DNA from: Eretmocerus hayati
Lineage: Eukaryota > Arthropoda > Insecta > Hymenoptera > Aphelinidae
Assembly (NCBI GenBank): GCA_029851415.1
Contig: CM056741.1
Location: 160,877,685 to 160,941,684, forward strand
DNA length: 64,000 nucleotides
Reading direction: 5' to 3'
Shown: piece by piece, positions 1 through 11,116 of the stretch
How positions within the stretch are numbered: position 1 is the stretch's first letter
Layout of the letters: every line of letters begins with the position of its first letter
Notes under the pieces: model-generated
Seen by the model: the letters and a program-made list of their open reading frames with translations, nothing else
Told to the model about the DNA's origin: nothing
Database searches by the model: none
Position numbers and translations under genes: made by a program

Positions 1-470
1 TCTTTGAGACTCGAAAGGTACCGCAGCAGAACTAGCGCAGCAGTACCAGCTCAAAAATGACGCGGATAATTGACAACACTTCTGCCGAACCTGAACGGTA
101 CCGCAGAAGAACTGGCGTACCTACACCGGCTCAAGAATGACACGGATATTTGGTGGTTCTCCACCAGGACTTTGGGATGACTGTAGCAGAACTAGTGCAG
201 GAAAACCAGCCCAAGACTGACACTGTCGCTTATCGTCACTTGTCCGGAACTTGACCGGTACCGCAACAGAAGTAGCTCTCTCTGGAACTTGAATGGTAAC
301 GCAACAGTGCTAGCGCAGCAGTACGAGTGGAAGGCTGATACGGCATGTCCGCGAACCTTCTCCGAGACTAGAATGGTACCGTATCAGCACTGGCACGCCA
401 CTACCAGTTTCAGACTGATATGGCAAGTCCGCGAGACCGTTGGTTTTTCAGCGGGGAAATACTCCAATGT
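1..470 (+). repeat. Degenerate ~80-bp minisatellite, forward block
   Basis: About five to six diverged tandem units. Each contains a version of GGTACCGCAACAGAACTAGC followed by a CAGTACCAGCTCAAGACTGA-like stretch and a GTCCGCGAAC-like stretch. Clear copies of the GGTACCGCA core start near 17, 99 and 274; altered ones are near 292 and 374. Spacing is 75 to 95 bp. The short ORF across 289-477 is only the repeat read in one frame. The same unit appears in reverse complement at 1360-2610. Confidence 0.7.
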
Positions 471-479
471 TAACTGACT

Positions 480-1359
480 GAGTTCGAATTCAAACCGGAA
501 CGATCAGTTACACCGATTGCAAGAAAATGATCCTTCGAAAAAATCACTACCAAAAGTTAGAAACAGGAGTCAAACAAATGTTCAGAGACTTCTTGGGCTA
601 TTGAGGATACTAAGATCTTAGAGTGGTGGAAAAATTATGAGATTACTCATCCAACCTTAGCAAAAATGACTTGCGATTTTCTTGGTATCATCTCGAATTC
701 TGGTCCAATACAGAGATTATGGTTCAGAGCAAATTTGTTTGTCCGTCATCATAAATGCTTTGTCGGTTCCGAGAGCTTCGAGCAGATGTATGTATCGGTT
801 CATGGGTGAAATATTCTCTTTGAAAACGAATTTGTGAGATATTATCGAATGAGTTGTCACGATAATTCATGGTCTTTGTGATTATCATGAAACATTTCAA
901 TTGTGTCAATCGCAATGAACACAGTTTTGATCATGTCAACTGCAATAGATGCAAATGTTCCGTGAATTAGACATACTTTCATTAAATTGTACTATATACC
1001 ATTCTTTTGAGATTCTATGATGGTTATAATCAACGAAGCTGAGAATCCCACAAGACAAATCGAGATGGTCTGGACCGAAGCCGAGGCGAATGACGCCAAG
1101 GCCCGATATCGGCTTCTGAAAGTGTAAGCCTGAATCGGTATCGGGTATCGGACTCGGTTTCCGAGGCTGGTCTTGAGTCTGGTGGCAGACTCAAGAACAG
1201 CTGATATGCCAGCTGATACAGCTGTTGAGCACAAAGGTCACGATCTCCCGTATCGACCCGCGACCAGTTGACCGAGGTTGCGGTTACAATTTCAAGACAG
1301 AATCCCTTAACGAGGCGAGGCGAGTCGCTTGCTACGGACGGTCAAAGATATACACTGCC
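480..1359. other. Spacer between the two minisatellite blocks
   Basis: No supported gene. Around 1095-1175 there is a loose run of TATCGG/CTCGG-type short repeats, possibly decayed minisatellite. Nothing else is recognised. Confidence 0.4.
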
Positions 1360-2610
1360 ACATATACGACCCTTGGTACTGCTGCGCTAGTACTGTTACG
1401 GTACTGTTCAAGTCCTGAAGAAGTTTCGCGGAATTGCCATATCAGTCTTGGACTGGTATTGCCGCTCTAGTGATGTTCTAGTGAAATTCAAGTCTTCGAG
1501 AAGAGTCGCGGACTTGCAGTGTCAGTCTTTAGCTGATACTACTGAGTTACAACTGTTGCGGTGCCATTCAAGTCCCGGAAAAGAGTCGCAAGCCGTCCTT
1601 GTCATTCTCGAACCGATAGTACTGCGCTAGTACTGTTGCGGTACCGGTCGAGTCCCAGGAAAGTTTTGCGAACTCGCTGTGTCGGTCTTGAGCTGACACT
1701 GACACGCTAGTGCTGTTGTCATACTCTTTGTACCCCGGGAAAGTGTCGTAAGCCTTCCGTGTCATTCTTGAGCTAATATCGCTGGGTTCGTTCATTTGCA
1801 GTACCGTTCAAGTCTCTGAGAAGGGTCACGGACTTGACTCATTGGCCTCCAACTCGTACTCCTGAGCTGGTACTGTTGCAATACCATTCGAGTCCCGGAG
1901 AAGTATCGCGGTTTTGCCAAACCAGTCTCGAACTGGTAGTGCCGAGCTAGTACTGTTGCGGTACCACCTAGCTTCTGGATATGTGTTGGTAATCTCCCAT
2001 GTTTGTACCGATACGCCAATCTTATTGTTGTCGTGCTCAACTCTCGCGCAAAACAGGGTTACACTTTACGCAAAGGTTTCTCTATCAATTGATACGTGAG
2101 TTGTCGCAAATGATTCGGGATCCCTTCGGGCAGGTGCTTCTGATACAGTCAGTGACGAGAAACGTCTGTATTTGCCTCAAGACTCGATCGGCGGTGCATG
2201 ATCGCGCTCTTTAAGAATCAGAATCGGATTATCTCACGGTTCTTCGATTCCTTCTTTAGAAAGGGAGATTCTTCTCCCATATCGTACCAGAGGCACATCC
2301 TGAAGGAATTCCGAGTCATTTGTGACCCTTCTCATTCTAATTCATGGAAAAATCATTACGTAAAGTGTAACCTCGTTTTTGCCGCGAGACTTCGACATGG
2401 TCCTGAGTTCCAGAAGAATATCACTAAACAGCTGTGTTAGACTTGAACTGACACTGCTGCGCTCTGATTTTGTACCGCCCAAGTCTTGGGGGAGTGTTGA
2501 ACACCATTCGTAAAATCGTTGAGCTGGTACCACTGCACTAGTTCGGTTGCGGTACTTCAAGCACCGGAGAGGTGTCGTGGGTTTACCGTATGATCCTTGA
2601 AGTGATCCTG
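1360..2610 (-). repeat. Degenerate ~80-bp minisatellite, inverted block
   Basis: Reverse-complement copies of the unit in 1-470. The core CTAGTACTGTTGCGGTACC, followed by TTCAAGTCCC and GGTCTTGAGCTGACACTG-like blocks, recurs near 1387, 1463, 1548, 1624, 1706, 1794, 1873 and 1945 (spacing 72 to 88 bp). More diverged copies lie at about 2440-2600. Positions 2010-2440 are poorly matching and may be an insertion or decayed units. Several short ORFs here are shadows of the repeat. Confidence 0.7.
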
Positions 2611-3049
2611 CCTTAGTTCTAGGTGGGTGATTCTCAATCGTATTTTGGAGAGGGACAGAGAGCAATTCATCAAAGAATTCTGCCTCCAACAAAATCGGTT
2701 CACCATGAAAATCAAATATTTGAGCTGATATTCAAATACTAAAAATCCAGTGCGTGGAAATAGACTATTTTTGCAACACCTCATATATTCAAACAAGTAA
2801 AAATGCAAATGCGACTTTTTTTATACTTTCCGTCATATTTTTGGTACGCGATTGAAACAGACATGAGAACGTATAATTGTACCTGACTCATGAAGTAATG
2901 TGAGAATTAATTGAGTTTCTACTCGAAAATTTGCTGCATAATTTATATCAATCACATCGTCATCAACCAGTAAAACACACATAATTCGTGATGAATATTT
3001 AATGCGAGATTTGATATGTCTTTTGCAAACAAAACAACTCTATTTCCAG
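2611..3049 (+). other. Upstream region of the 392-aa gene
   Basis: AT-rich, with no coding signal. It ends in CTCTATTTCCAG at 3038-3049, which looks like a splice acceptor, so part of this stretch is probably a 5'-UTR intron or promoter of the gene starting at 3068. No clear TATA box with an initiator could be fixed. Confidence 0.35.
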
Positions 3050-3067
3050 GATTACAAGCATATCAAA

Positions 3068-4246
3068 ATGCAAACGAATGTAATTCTCCAAACCCTTACT
3101 GTGCTCCACTTAACCACTGTTATTGGATACATGCGGCCGAAATTTGAGAAGAACTGGGATATCCATTCTGAAACTCGACCAATTGAAAATATTTTCATCC
3201 TACGATCAAACGACATTTTACTACGGGTGGCTGAATATCGATCTCAACTTTCGTTGACCGGATTCAGCTTTGGCAGAGATTCTCAAGACCTCCAGAATCT
3301 TAATCTGTCATGTACTCTTCTGATAGATCCCAAAAAAACGCCAAAACCAGAGAGCAATTGGCAAGTCATGAGTCTTGGCAATCATAAAATTGTAGCTAGA
3401 TCATCAAGTTTGAACAAAGTAGTTGTTATTGACGCAATAGCTTGCAATATGACGAGAATTGAATGCCGAAATGATGCTCTCATCCCTTACCACGATTCAT
3501 TCGATTTAATTCAATTCAAAGATCAATGTACTACAAATTGCATTTGGATCTCTAATTACGATGATGAGGGTAACCATGTACATCTTCATGATGTCAGACG
3601 AGATAACGAATACAGGCCACTTGTTTTTAGAGATTTTGGTTACGATGAATCTAACAAGAAATATTTGACCTTGCGGTACTCCACTTATAATTGTAAATTT
3701 TTGAATCTGTTTTTCTGCGATGAAACAAAGATAGAAATTTCAGATTCACAATTTAATGGAATAAAAACTCTGACCTTACCCTTTCTGATATCAACGTATT
3801 CAACAGCCTACGGGTATTTCAGCGTATGTTCAAAAAGTATTAACTTTTTTGGAGTCACAGAATTTGCTTGCACACTATATGATTCGATGCTTAAAAAAGA
3901 AGCGGATTTCAATTGGAGATTTCCCGAAACTGTCGAAGTTCGACATCTGAAGATGCACAACTTGAAAAATGGAGGTGCGATGATTGTATCATATGTTTGT
4001 GGGACTACATACCCTGTATGTGATGTACATTATGCGATAGTCAATGCAACGGGTGACTTTTATGAGAATCCTATTTTAATCAAAGACGATGGGCCTACGG
4101 AAAGTGAACTTTCAACTAAAAGTTTTTGTCTCGAGCCTGTCATTTTAGAAAAAGCTCCAAAATTGGGAATATATTGCATCATCTTACCATGTCATTCTAC
4201 AACGAAAATTAAATGTATGGGCTTACAAAAGTTCTTGTACGATTAA
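3068..4246 (+). CDS. Secreted cysteine-rich protein of unknown family, 392 aa
   Basis: I do not recognise the family. The open frame extends upstream to an ATG at 3002, but I prefer 3068. It opens directly into a signal peptide (MQTNVILQTLTVLHLTTVIGY, about residues 1-21) and follows a polypyrimidine/AG acceptor (TTTCCAG, ending 3049) by 18 bases. The 22 extra residues are therefore probably intron or 5' UTR. The mature part has 15 cysteines, including C-x4-C near 154 and 159, C-x6-C near 311 and 318, and C-x4-C near 370 and 375. N-glycosylation sequons lie at about 79, 127 and 326. There is no second hydrophobic segment, so it is probably soluble and secreted. Many short alternating beta-type stretches suggest an all-beta fold (inference). 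The coding part has no intron. The 3' flank is AT-rich without a clear AATAAA. An orphan, lineage-restricted secreted protein such as a venom, salivary or cuticle factor would fit, but nothing here decides. Confidence 0.8.
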   Translation: MQTNVILQTLTVLHLTTVIGYMRPKFEKNWDIHSETRPIENIFILRSNDILLRVAEYRSQLSLTGFSFGRDSQDLQNLNLSCTLLIDPKKTPKPESNWQVMSLGNHKIVARSSSLNKVVVIDAIACNMTRIECRNDALIPYHDSFDLIQFKDQCTTNCIWISNYDDEGNHVHLHDVRRDNEYRPLVFRDFGYDESNKKYLTLRYSTYNCKFLNLFFCDETKIEISDSQFNGIKTLTLPFLISTYSTAYGYFSVCSKSINFFGVTEFACTLYDSMLKKEADFNWRFPETVEVRHLKMHNLKNGGAMIVSYVCGTTYPVCDVHYAIVNATGDFYENPILIKDDGPTESELSTKSFCLEPVILEKAPKLGIYCIILPCHSTTKIKCMGLQKFLYD

Positions 4247-4530
4247 ATATTCGAGTCTACATTCAAAATCAGCTCAATGATAATGTTTAAAAATTGATAA
4301 GATCTGGTGTACATACAATAATATAATATTTTGTAAATTACTTGTTTATTTGGAGTTAAAAAATCTCTTTGTGGAACTTATTTTGGATATCAACACCTTG
4401 ACAGATGTGAGAGAAACACATTTTGACGGATGTAAGTTTAGTGTATGCGACTTATGTTTTTTTTCTCATAGAAAGTGCAAACATTGAGTTGAAATATTAT
4501 GAGATCAGATCAAACTCAAAATTATTATCC

Positions 4531-5220
4531 ATGACTATTAGGGTGGTCCTTATCTTCCAAACCCTCTTTTTCGAGTTCTTCCGCGGTTTGATCGCATCTT
4601 TATGACTAGAAAGTGGTGTTTTTACCGCGAGGGAGCCGAAAAAAAATCTCTAACCTACCCGCCAGAGCGAGCGATTTTTAAATCAAATTCCTTACCCAGT
4701 TTTTGGTCTTTCCTGCGCATGCGCGTAACTGTATGCTTGTGAAAGTATCTTTAAACGATAGCTGGTAGAATTTCCTTCAAAATGACCCCCCGAGGAAGTC
4801 GATTTGATGTATCTCGACCAGAGTTGCGAATGTTTTTATCAAGTGGAAGGGTCCAATGTGTGAAATCTGTGAGTCAAACAGCGGTCGTCTGTGACAGCTT
4901 GGACTCGTTCACTTCCCAAAAACAGTCATAACTCTGGTTAAAATGCATCAAATCGACTTTATCAGGGGGTCGTTCTAAAGGAAATTCTACCAGCTATCGT
5001 TTAAAGATACTTTCACAAGCATACAGTCACGCGCATGCGCAGGAAAGGCCAATAACTGGGTAAAGAATGTGATTTAAAAATCGCTCTGGCGGGATGGTTA
5101 GAGATTGTTTTTCGGCTTCCTCGCGGTTAGATCACTATTTTCCAGTCATAAGCATGCAAGAAAACCGCGGAAGGAGTGGGAAAAAAGAGTTTGGGAAATA
5201 AGGACCACCCTAATGACTAT
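4531..5220. mobile_element. Palindromic hAT-like non-autonomous element with 8-bp target duplication
   Basis: The element proper is 4539-5212 (674 bp). It starts TAGGGTGGTCCTTATCTTCC and ends with the near reverse complement GGAAATAAGGACCACCCTA. It is flanked by the direct repeat ATGACTAT (4531-4538 and 5213-5220). The two arms (about 4539-4850 and 4905-5212) pair along nearly their whole length, leaving a ~55-bp loop. An 8-bp duplication with TAGGG-type ends fits the hAT superfamily (known family rule), but no transposase is present. Each arm carries a GCGCATGCGC palindrome (4714-4725 and 5030-5041). Confidence 0.8.
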
Positions 5221-6718
5221 TTATTGGGAAGTAACTAATAGATGTAGACTCAATTGACATTACTAAAAGAGTAACAGGAAAGTGTAGCAAAACGTATGGG
5301 AGTTTAGTCCAATATAGTTTTGTATAGTTTGACACATAGAAAAAAGACTTCTTATTTTATCAGCAGATTTGTTCTGTGGACATTTCAATATTAGTCTGAT
5401 GTCTAATAATATTATTTTACCACTGTATCACTTGTTTTATATATCGAATCAAGTTTGAGGGGGGTATATCTCCTACCACTAAAGCATGGTTTGTTATATT
5501 TTAAATTAAAATAAATCAGGATCTCAACTCCGAGTCCAAAAGCCAAGTGAGTATTTGATTGAAAAAGGAATTCGAAAGACGTCCATGAGTTACTAATGCC
5601 CATGAAAATGATGAATATACTTTTATATTCCAAATGCGTGCCTTTAGAAAAATGTCTCATTATCCAATCTATGAATTAGATATTTGTGGTTTTGGAAAAT
5701 TGTCGCAAGCATTGTTCTCCATGAATACTTCATAATTAAGAGAACCTTATACTCACATCATATCAATAAGTGTAATATATCGACCTATGTCACATGTAAA
5801 TTATAATACACGATATTATATTGAAATAAATATCAAATGAGGGGGTCATTATTGATGAATCGTTTCATTTTGAAAAAATCTGTATATCAAGTATTGTGAA
5901 TATATATGTATGAATGTATGATTTAAGTACCATTGACTGACGTAAATGTACAGGAGTTGAAATATTAAACTATTCATGTAAATAGAATAATCCGTGGGAT
6001 AAAAATCTGATTACATTTCTTGAAGAACTCAGTTGTTCCTTTTGAAATTTCTACATTGGGCGGGAATTTCGAATTCTGAAAAACGAGTTCCGTTCAGTAT
6101 TCTCGTTCAAGGAGGAGAAAAGCATTACTCCATCGCATAGAATGGGAATCCAAATGAGTGAGCCGGGCTAGGATTCAAAAACACCGGTTTGACAATTTAT
6201 CTATGAATATCTAGAATCATTATTTTTGTGTTCTCAAGACGGACCGAGAAACGAAATTGTTTCCATTTCGTTCCGCTTTGGGTCATAAATCGTTTGTGTC
6301 TTGGAAAGATTGGAAAATGAGATCTTCAGGTGTAGCAAGGATGCTGAAGATTTTGATTCAAAAAATGAAGAAAAATGTTGTTTCAGCGTTTATTTGGGAG
6401 GATAACGATGAATAAAAGATGAAAAACTCTCGCCGAACAATCCGTCATCCATAACAGAAAGTCTTGAGATCCTTTTACAAAAGAAACTACACAATTTGAA
6501 AGAAGGTATTTCCTATTCCGATAATCTTTTATTGTATTTTGCAGGTAGATGAATTTTAATAAGCTGAAATGATGAAATAGTTCATATATATGGGTGTAAA
6601 GCTCAAGCGATTGAGGTTTCCGAAATATAAGTCGCACAATTTGGCAAAATCCGAGTTGCTGGTAGCTTAGATCGTGACCCTTATATTGTAGTAAGACGTT
6701 TGATCAGTTTTTTGTTTG
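5221..6718. other. Intergenic, nothing recognised
   Basis: AT-rich sequence without a supported gene, RNA or repeat. The short ORFs at 5412-5660 and 6383-6637 (-) have no recognisable features or splice context. Confidence 0.4.
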
Positions 6719-6826
6719 CGAAAAGGACCCCGCACAAAATCAATGGGAAGTGGCTTAAGGCCAACTTTGATGAAACTTCGCAGTGTAGTAGATCATTTCA
6801 TGCTGATCAACTTTGTCAATGGGCTC

Positions 6827-7319
6827 TGTTCGGAAGCTGGGGTGCTTCCCTTGGGGTTGAAATACGGGGATGAGGAGTCTATAGTGGGGTTGGTGATCCA
6901 AGCCAGTGATTTGTAGATTCCGTATAACTTCACAGAAAATCACATTTATTCACTAAAGCTTACGATCTGAATACACAGTTTATCACTCGCGTTTAGTGCA
7001 CTAAATCAGTCGTGCGAGGATGCACTTTTCTCACGATCCGCGGGCACACGCAAAAGGTACTTTGGTCGATATGATCGGCCGATGGTCAATATATATGTAT
7101 ATATAATGAGCGATCGTCGCGTGTACGGGTTAATGAAGATCCGCCGTGGGCCTTGACCTAGGCTGAACTGATTTGGAGCTTTTGCGAGCTCTATAGAGAA
7201 AAGGCAAGGCACACGCACGGCTATTATGGTATTGGTGACATCGAACTCAATATCATACAACTATTTCGGGGGGAAACGAGCAAGCGCATCCCACTGTACA
7301 AATATTCGAACCGTGAACA
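6827..7319. mobile_element. Solo LTR inserted in the left arm of the foldback
   Basis: A 493-bp insertion starts TGTTCGGAAGC and ends CCGTGAACA, so it has TG...CA termini with TGTTC/GAACA inverted ends. It is flanked by the 5-bp direct repeat GGCTC (6822-6826 and 7320-7324). The paired right arm of the foldback keeps the uninterrupted site (complement of CAATGGGCTCGAAGAG, near 9274-9290), which fixes the boundaries. TG...CA ends and a 5-bp duplication are the established signature of LTR retrotransposons; with no internal coding region next to it, this is a solo LTR. A TATA-rich segment lies at about 7089-7107. Orientation is not decided. Confidence 0.8.
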
Positions 7320-8148
7320 GGCTCGAAGAGCACCTATGACTCATTTTTGAGATATTTTAATGGAAAGTACGCAATTAATTGAGCTTACGTGAGCTTTGTT
7401 GTCACTCATTATTGATTCTTTTCATAGAAGGCTGATCACACTTCTTGAACGAATTTGAGCTCTTATATCAGCCAGTAAAGTTCATTCAAGGCAGAGAGTC
7501 CGACGAATTACTTGGTTCATATCGAAGTCATGAAGAATTAATCCTAATAGAATCAATTAGAATATCGTCATCTCCTCTTAGAAATGGTCCGTTTTTTAAC
7601 TGCACATCATGACCCAGTGTTGGAGACATCTCGATGATATACGAGCCATACGTAAATGGTTCGTAGCATTTGTGATTGCGTACAACATAACTGATCATGA
7701 GCCTCGTGAGTAATACATGTATCTCGAGAGAGTGGGTGGAGGAAGCTGGGGAGGGCTTCATCGTGAAAAATCTGTTCCACGAAGCATAGTGCTGGGCATA
7801 CCCCAACTCGGGGGTGTTTGGAGTCACTCAGCTCTAATACGTTATCGTCCAGCCCCTATCTCGTGCGGGGGTGGCTGCGTGGGCGGAGAATGCAGGGGGG
7901 GGGGCTGCGATGAAAAATCGATATCGCTATCAATCCCAGAAAATCCTCTCAGGCAGACAAGATGATCGTTTTCTCGTCATCGACCGGTTGACGATCTGGG
8001 GGGCAGCGATATCGATTTTTCACCGCCCCCCTGCATGGTCCGCCTACGCAGCCACCCCCGCACGAGATAAGGGCTGGACGATAACGTATTCGAGCTTAGT
8101 GACTCCAAACGACCCCGAGTTGAAGGACGCCCAGCACTATGCTCCGTG

Positions 8149-8337
8149 AAAAAGACTTTACACGTCCATACGTAGAAACAGCGTGTTTCTGCGTACTGAC
8201 GTATAAAATTGCATACGCGTCTCGTGCGGAAACATTTTTCCTTCGGGAAAACCAAGCTGGACGTTGCTCTCGCCCACGTCCAGCCCGGTTTCCCCGGAGG
8301 GAAAAATGTTTCCAGCACTCGACGCGTAATGTACTAT
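8149..8337. mobile_element. Small hairpin insertion in the right arm
   Basis: The left arm reads straight through the corresponding place (7755-7797), whereas the right arm carries about 190 extra bases between GCTCCGTGAAAAAG and CTATTTCACGATAAAG. The insert is itself palindromic: ACGCGTCTCGTGCGGAAACA from 8215 faces TGTTTCCAGCACTCGACGCG ending near 8327, with GGACG...CGTCC at the hairpin tip. Exact ends and target duplication are not clear. Confidence 0.55.
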
Positions 8338-8590
8338 TTCACGATAAAGCCCTTCCCAGCTTTCTCCACCCACGCTTTCGAGATGCATGTATTACTCATC
8401 ACAAGGCTTATAATCAGTTATGTTGTGCGCAATCACAAAAGCTACTGACCATTTACGTATGGTTCGTATCTCATTGAAATGTGCCCAACACTGTGTCATG
8501 CAATTGAAAACGACCCTTCCTAAGAGGAGATGACGATATTTTAATTCAACTATAATTAATTCTTCATGATTTCGATATGAACCAAGTAAT

Positions 8591-9097
8591 AGAGAACTGA
8601 CATAATTCCGGAAAATGTTTTATTTTGAGAGTTCGCGGCAAAATAGGTATAGGAAAAAAAGTTTGAAAATTTTACGACGCCTCTACAATTTTTAAATCAT
8701 CATTGAAGCTTTGACAATTTGAATTGGCGCCATCCAATATGGCGACGGCTGCACACGTGCCACTAAATTCCCCAACTGTTGTGATGACATTTTTTATCAG
8801 AAATTCTCATCTGAATCACAATCGAGAGCTTATTTTACTCAAATAATAGAAGTATGCGGTAAAAAAACGCAGGTTCGCCTCAGAATCATCGTGGAAAACA
8901 CATTGAAGTCACGTGATTCATGTGCAGTCGCCGCCATATTGAATGGCGCCAATTCAAAACCTGAAAAACTTCAGACTCAAATTTAAGTCACTTGAACAAC
9001 AGAAAATTTCCGAATTTCCGCATATCGCGTTTATTTCAACGTAAACTTCCATAATATGATCATTTCCGAATGATTTTTGTATTCATGTCAGTTCTCT
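8591..9097. mobile_element. MITE-like TIR element in the right arm
   Basis: 507 bp, starting AGAGAACTGACAT and ending ATGTCAGTTCTCT. A second inverted pair lies inside: TTGAATTGGCGCCATCCAAT near 8718 against ATTGAATGGCGCCAATTCAA near 8938. The opposite arm of the host foldback (near 7509-7523) has the empty site CAAGTAATTCG, while here the flanks read CAAGTAAT and ATTCG, so only AT is duplicated. No coding capacity. Confidence 0.7.
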
Positions 9098-9391
9098 ATT
9101 CGTCGGATTCTCTGCCGTGACCGAACTTTACTGGCTAATATAAGAGCTCAAATTCGTTCAAGAAGTGTGATCAGCCTTCTATGAAAAGAATCAATAGTAA
9201 TTTGACAACAAAGCTCACGTAACCTCAATTAATCGCGTTCTTTCTATTAGAATATCTTAAAAATGAGTCATAAGCGCTCTTCGAGCCCATTGACAAAATT
9301 GATCCGCATAACAATGATCTACTACACTACCAAGTTTCATCAAAATTGCCCTTAAGCCACTTCCCATTGATTTTGTGCGGGGTCCTTTAAC

Positions 9392-10382
9392 TGTTTGAAA
9401 TTTGTGATCCCACGCCTTTTAGTTGGGCAGATTACCAATTAAGGTGGTCATTGCTATCGCGAACTGTAAATGATGTGATACAGGATAGATGATTTTGTGC
9501 TCAATCTAATTATAAAAGGTGCATTTGCAACCTGAAGGTGTGGAGTACCGATGAGGATAGTTATTCCTGTAAATAATGTATCAAGAGTATAAGTCACACC
9601 AATCACATAAATTTGTCTTTGTCAAATCTTCTAGCTTTTAAAAATTCCAGATAAAGTCCATCGTCTAAACATGTACATTTCTGAAGTCAAACACTTGGAG
9701 TAGAGGGTGAAGGGGTATCATAAAGTTCTTATTCAATATATTTTATTCCATGTACAGCACAAATTCAAGAGCCACTTCTATGCTACACAGGAAATACTGT
9801 AGTGGGTTCATAACAAAAAAATCGAACATATTGTACAATCTAGCATCTATCGGTAACTTTGATTTCCATCGAAATATCCCCTCGTTTCATGAAAAATTCG
9901 TAAAGTGAAAGCACTCGAACTATGCATTTTACAACGATCATCTCGTCAGATATGGTTGAAAAATTCTGAGAACTCACACTATACTTTTTTTTTCCTCTTC
10001 AGCACTTGCAATCACTCAATTCACATGATCTACAAAAATGAATCTAAAACAATGAATAACGCTTTGATCAGTCAATCCTGACATACTATCCTTTTCATAA
10101 GGTAAATACAAAATACTAGAAGAATTCAGGCAAGTCGTCATCAACTCCACTATAATGAATCCTTTACAAAACGTATACATTTGCATTAAATTACTCTGCG
10201 AAGATATGATTTAATTTCTTCATCAATTTATCAAACACCATTTTATAGAACAAGTCAGTCATATATAAGTCCATACACTTAATTGTGATACTTTAAAGAT
10301 TATTGATCCTAATAAACGAATTCCCTAAATACGGAATCAGACCAAGAACATTTAGATACTTAACAGATATACACTGATAAAG
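9392..10382. other. Intergenic, nothing recognised
   Basis: AT-rich sequence. No ORF, RNA gene or repeat could be supported. Confidence 0.4.
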
Positions 10383-10565
10383 TATTTTATGCAATTCTCT
10401 GATGTTTGGGTGCTCGTAAAATTGCATAAAATAGTATTTGCACCTCGGTCATGAGGTTCCCTGCTTCCGAGCGATTATTTCGACCCTCGCCTGCGGCTCG
10501 GGCCGAAAACCAGTCGCTCAGAAGCGAGCTACAACCTCATGAACTTGGTGCAAAACATACTAAAC
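10383..10565. repeat. Compound hairpin repeat
   Basis: Two nested inverted pairs. TATTTTATGCAATT (10383) faces AATTGCATAAAATA (about 10421-10434). GCACCTCGGTCATGAGGTT (10440) faces AACCTCATGAACTTGGTGC (ending about 10551). The tip reads CGACCCTCGCCTGCGGCTCG, GC-rich against its surroundings. The same tip design recurs in the element at 42990-43400. Confidence 0.6.
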
Positions 10566-11116
10566 TAAAACAAACAGTGCCAAACATTATTTTGATACAC
10601 TGAGCATGAAAGTGTACTTTGCGCACAGTTTATAAACTTTTACTCACAGTTCATCAAAGAGTATAGTTCGATAGAAGGCAGTGAAACCTATTGCTCATTC
10701 TTTTGTATAGAAAGGTACTATTTTTAAATGAAAAATAATAGCTTGAACAGTTTTAACTGAGCAAAGTTTCAAAGTCGTCGAACTCATCTCCTACCTCTTC
10801 GAGATCGGGTCAGATCTCTAGACGTTCGTGTATGTTTTTTTCTTTCAGGGTCAATGTGATTTCCGAATTCTGAAGTATTTAAACTACCGTAAACAGGATC
10901 GAATGCAAACACTGGGATGAACGTGTCCACTCAACTGTTCTTCGAATAGCTCCTGACTGCGTACGTCGGAGAATACTTCACGAGAGCTAATCTTGAAGGT
11001 GAAATATGAAGAGCTTCAAAATGAGCACCAGCACGATCTTATACTTACATCTTATTAGTGAAAAACTATCACAAGAACAAAATTGGACACATTCACCCCA
11101 ATTTACGGTATATAAA
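10566..11116. other. Intergenic, nothing recognised
   Basis: No supported feature. It lies downstream (on the minus strand) of the broken coding fragment at 11117-11717. Confidence 0.35.

Larger units (their letters stand above)
6719..9391. mobile_element. Large foldback element with nested insertions
   Basis: The outer ends match in inverted orientation: AAAGGACCCCGCACAAAATC at about 6720 and its complement GATTTTGTGCGGGGTCCTTT ending near 9390. Pairing continues inward (for example the AATTAATTGAG...AAGTGTGATCAG stretch near 7375-7445 with its complement near 9170-9235). The centre is near 7966, where GCGATATCGAT-type sequence faces itself. After removing later insertions (6827-7319 in the left arm; 8591-9097 and about 8149-8337 in the right arm) the arms are of similar length, about 740-750 bp each, so the original element was near 1.5 kb. 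No transposase ORF and no secure target duplication were found. ORFs at 7528-8477 are arm shadows. Confidence 0.75.

Noticed and set aside
3002..3067. Upstream in-frame ATG extending the 392-aa protein by 22 residues
   Set aside because: The ATG at 3068 opens a good signal peptide and lies just after a TTTCCAG acceptor, so the extension is probably intronic or untranslated.
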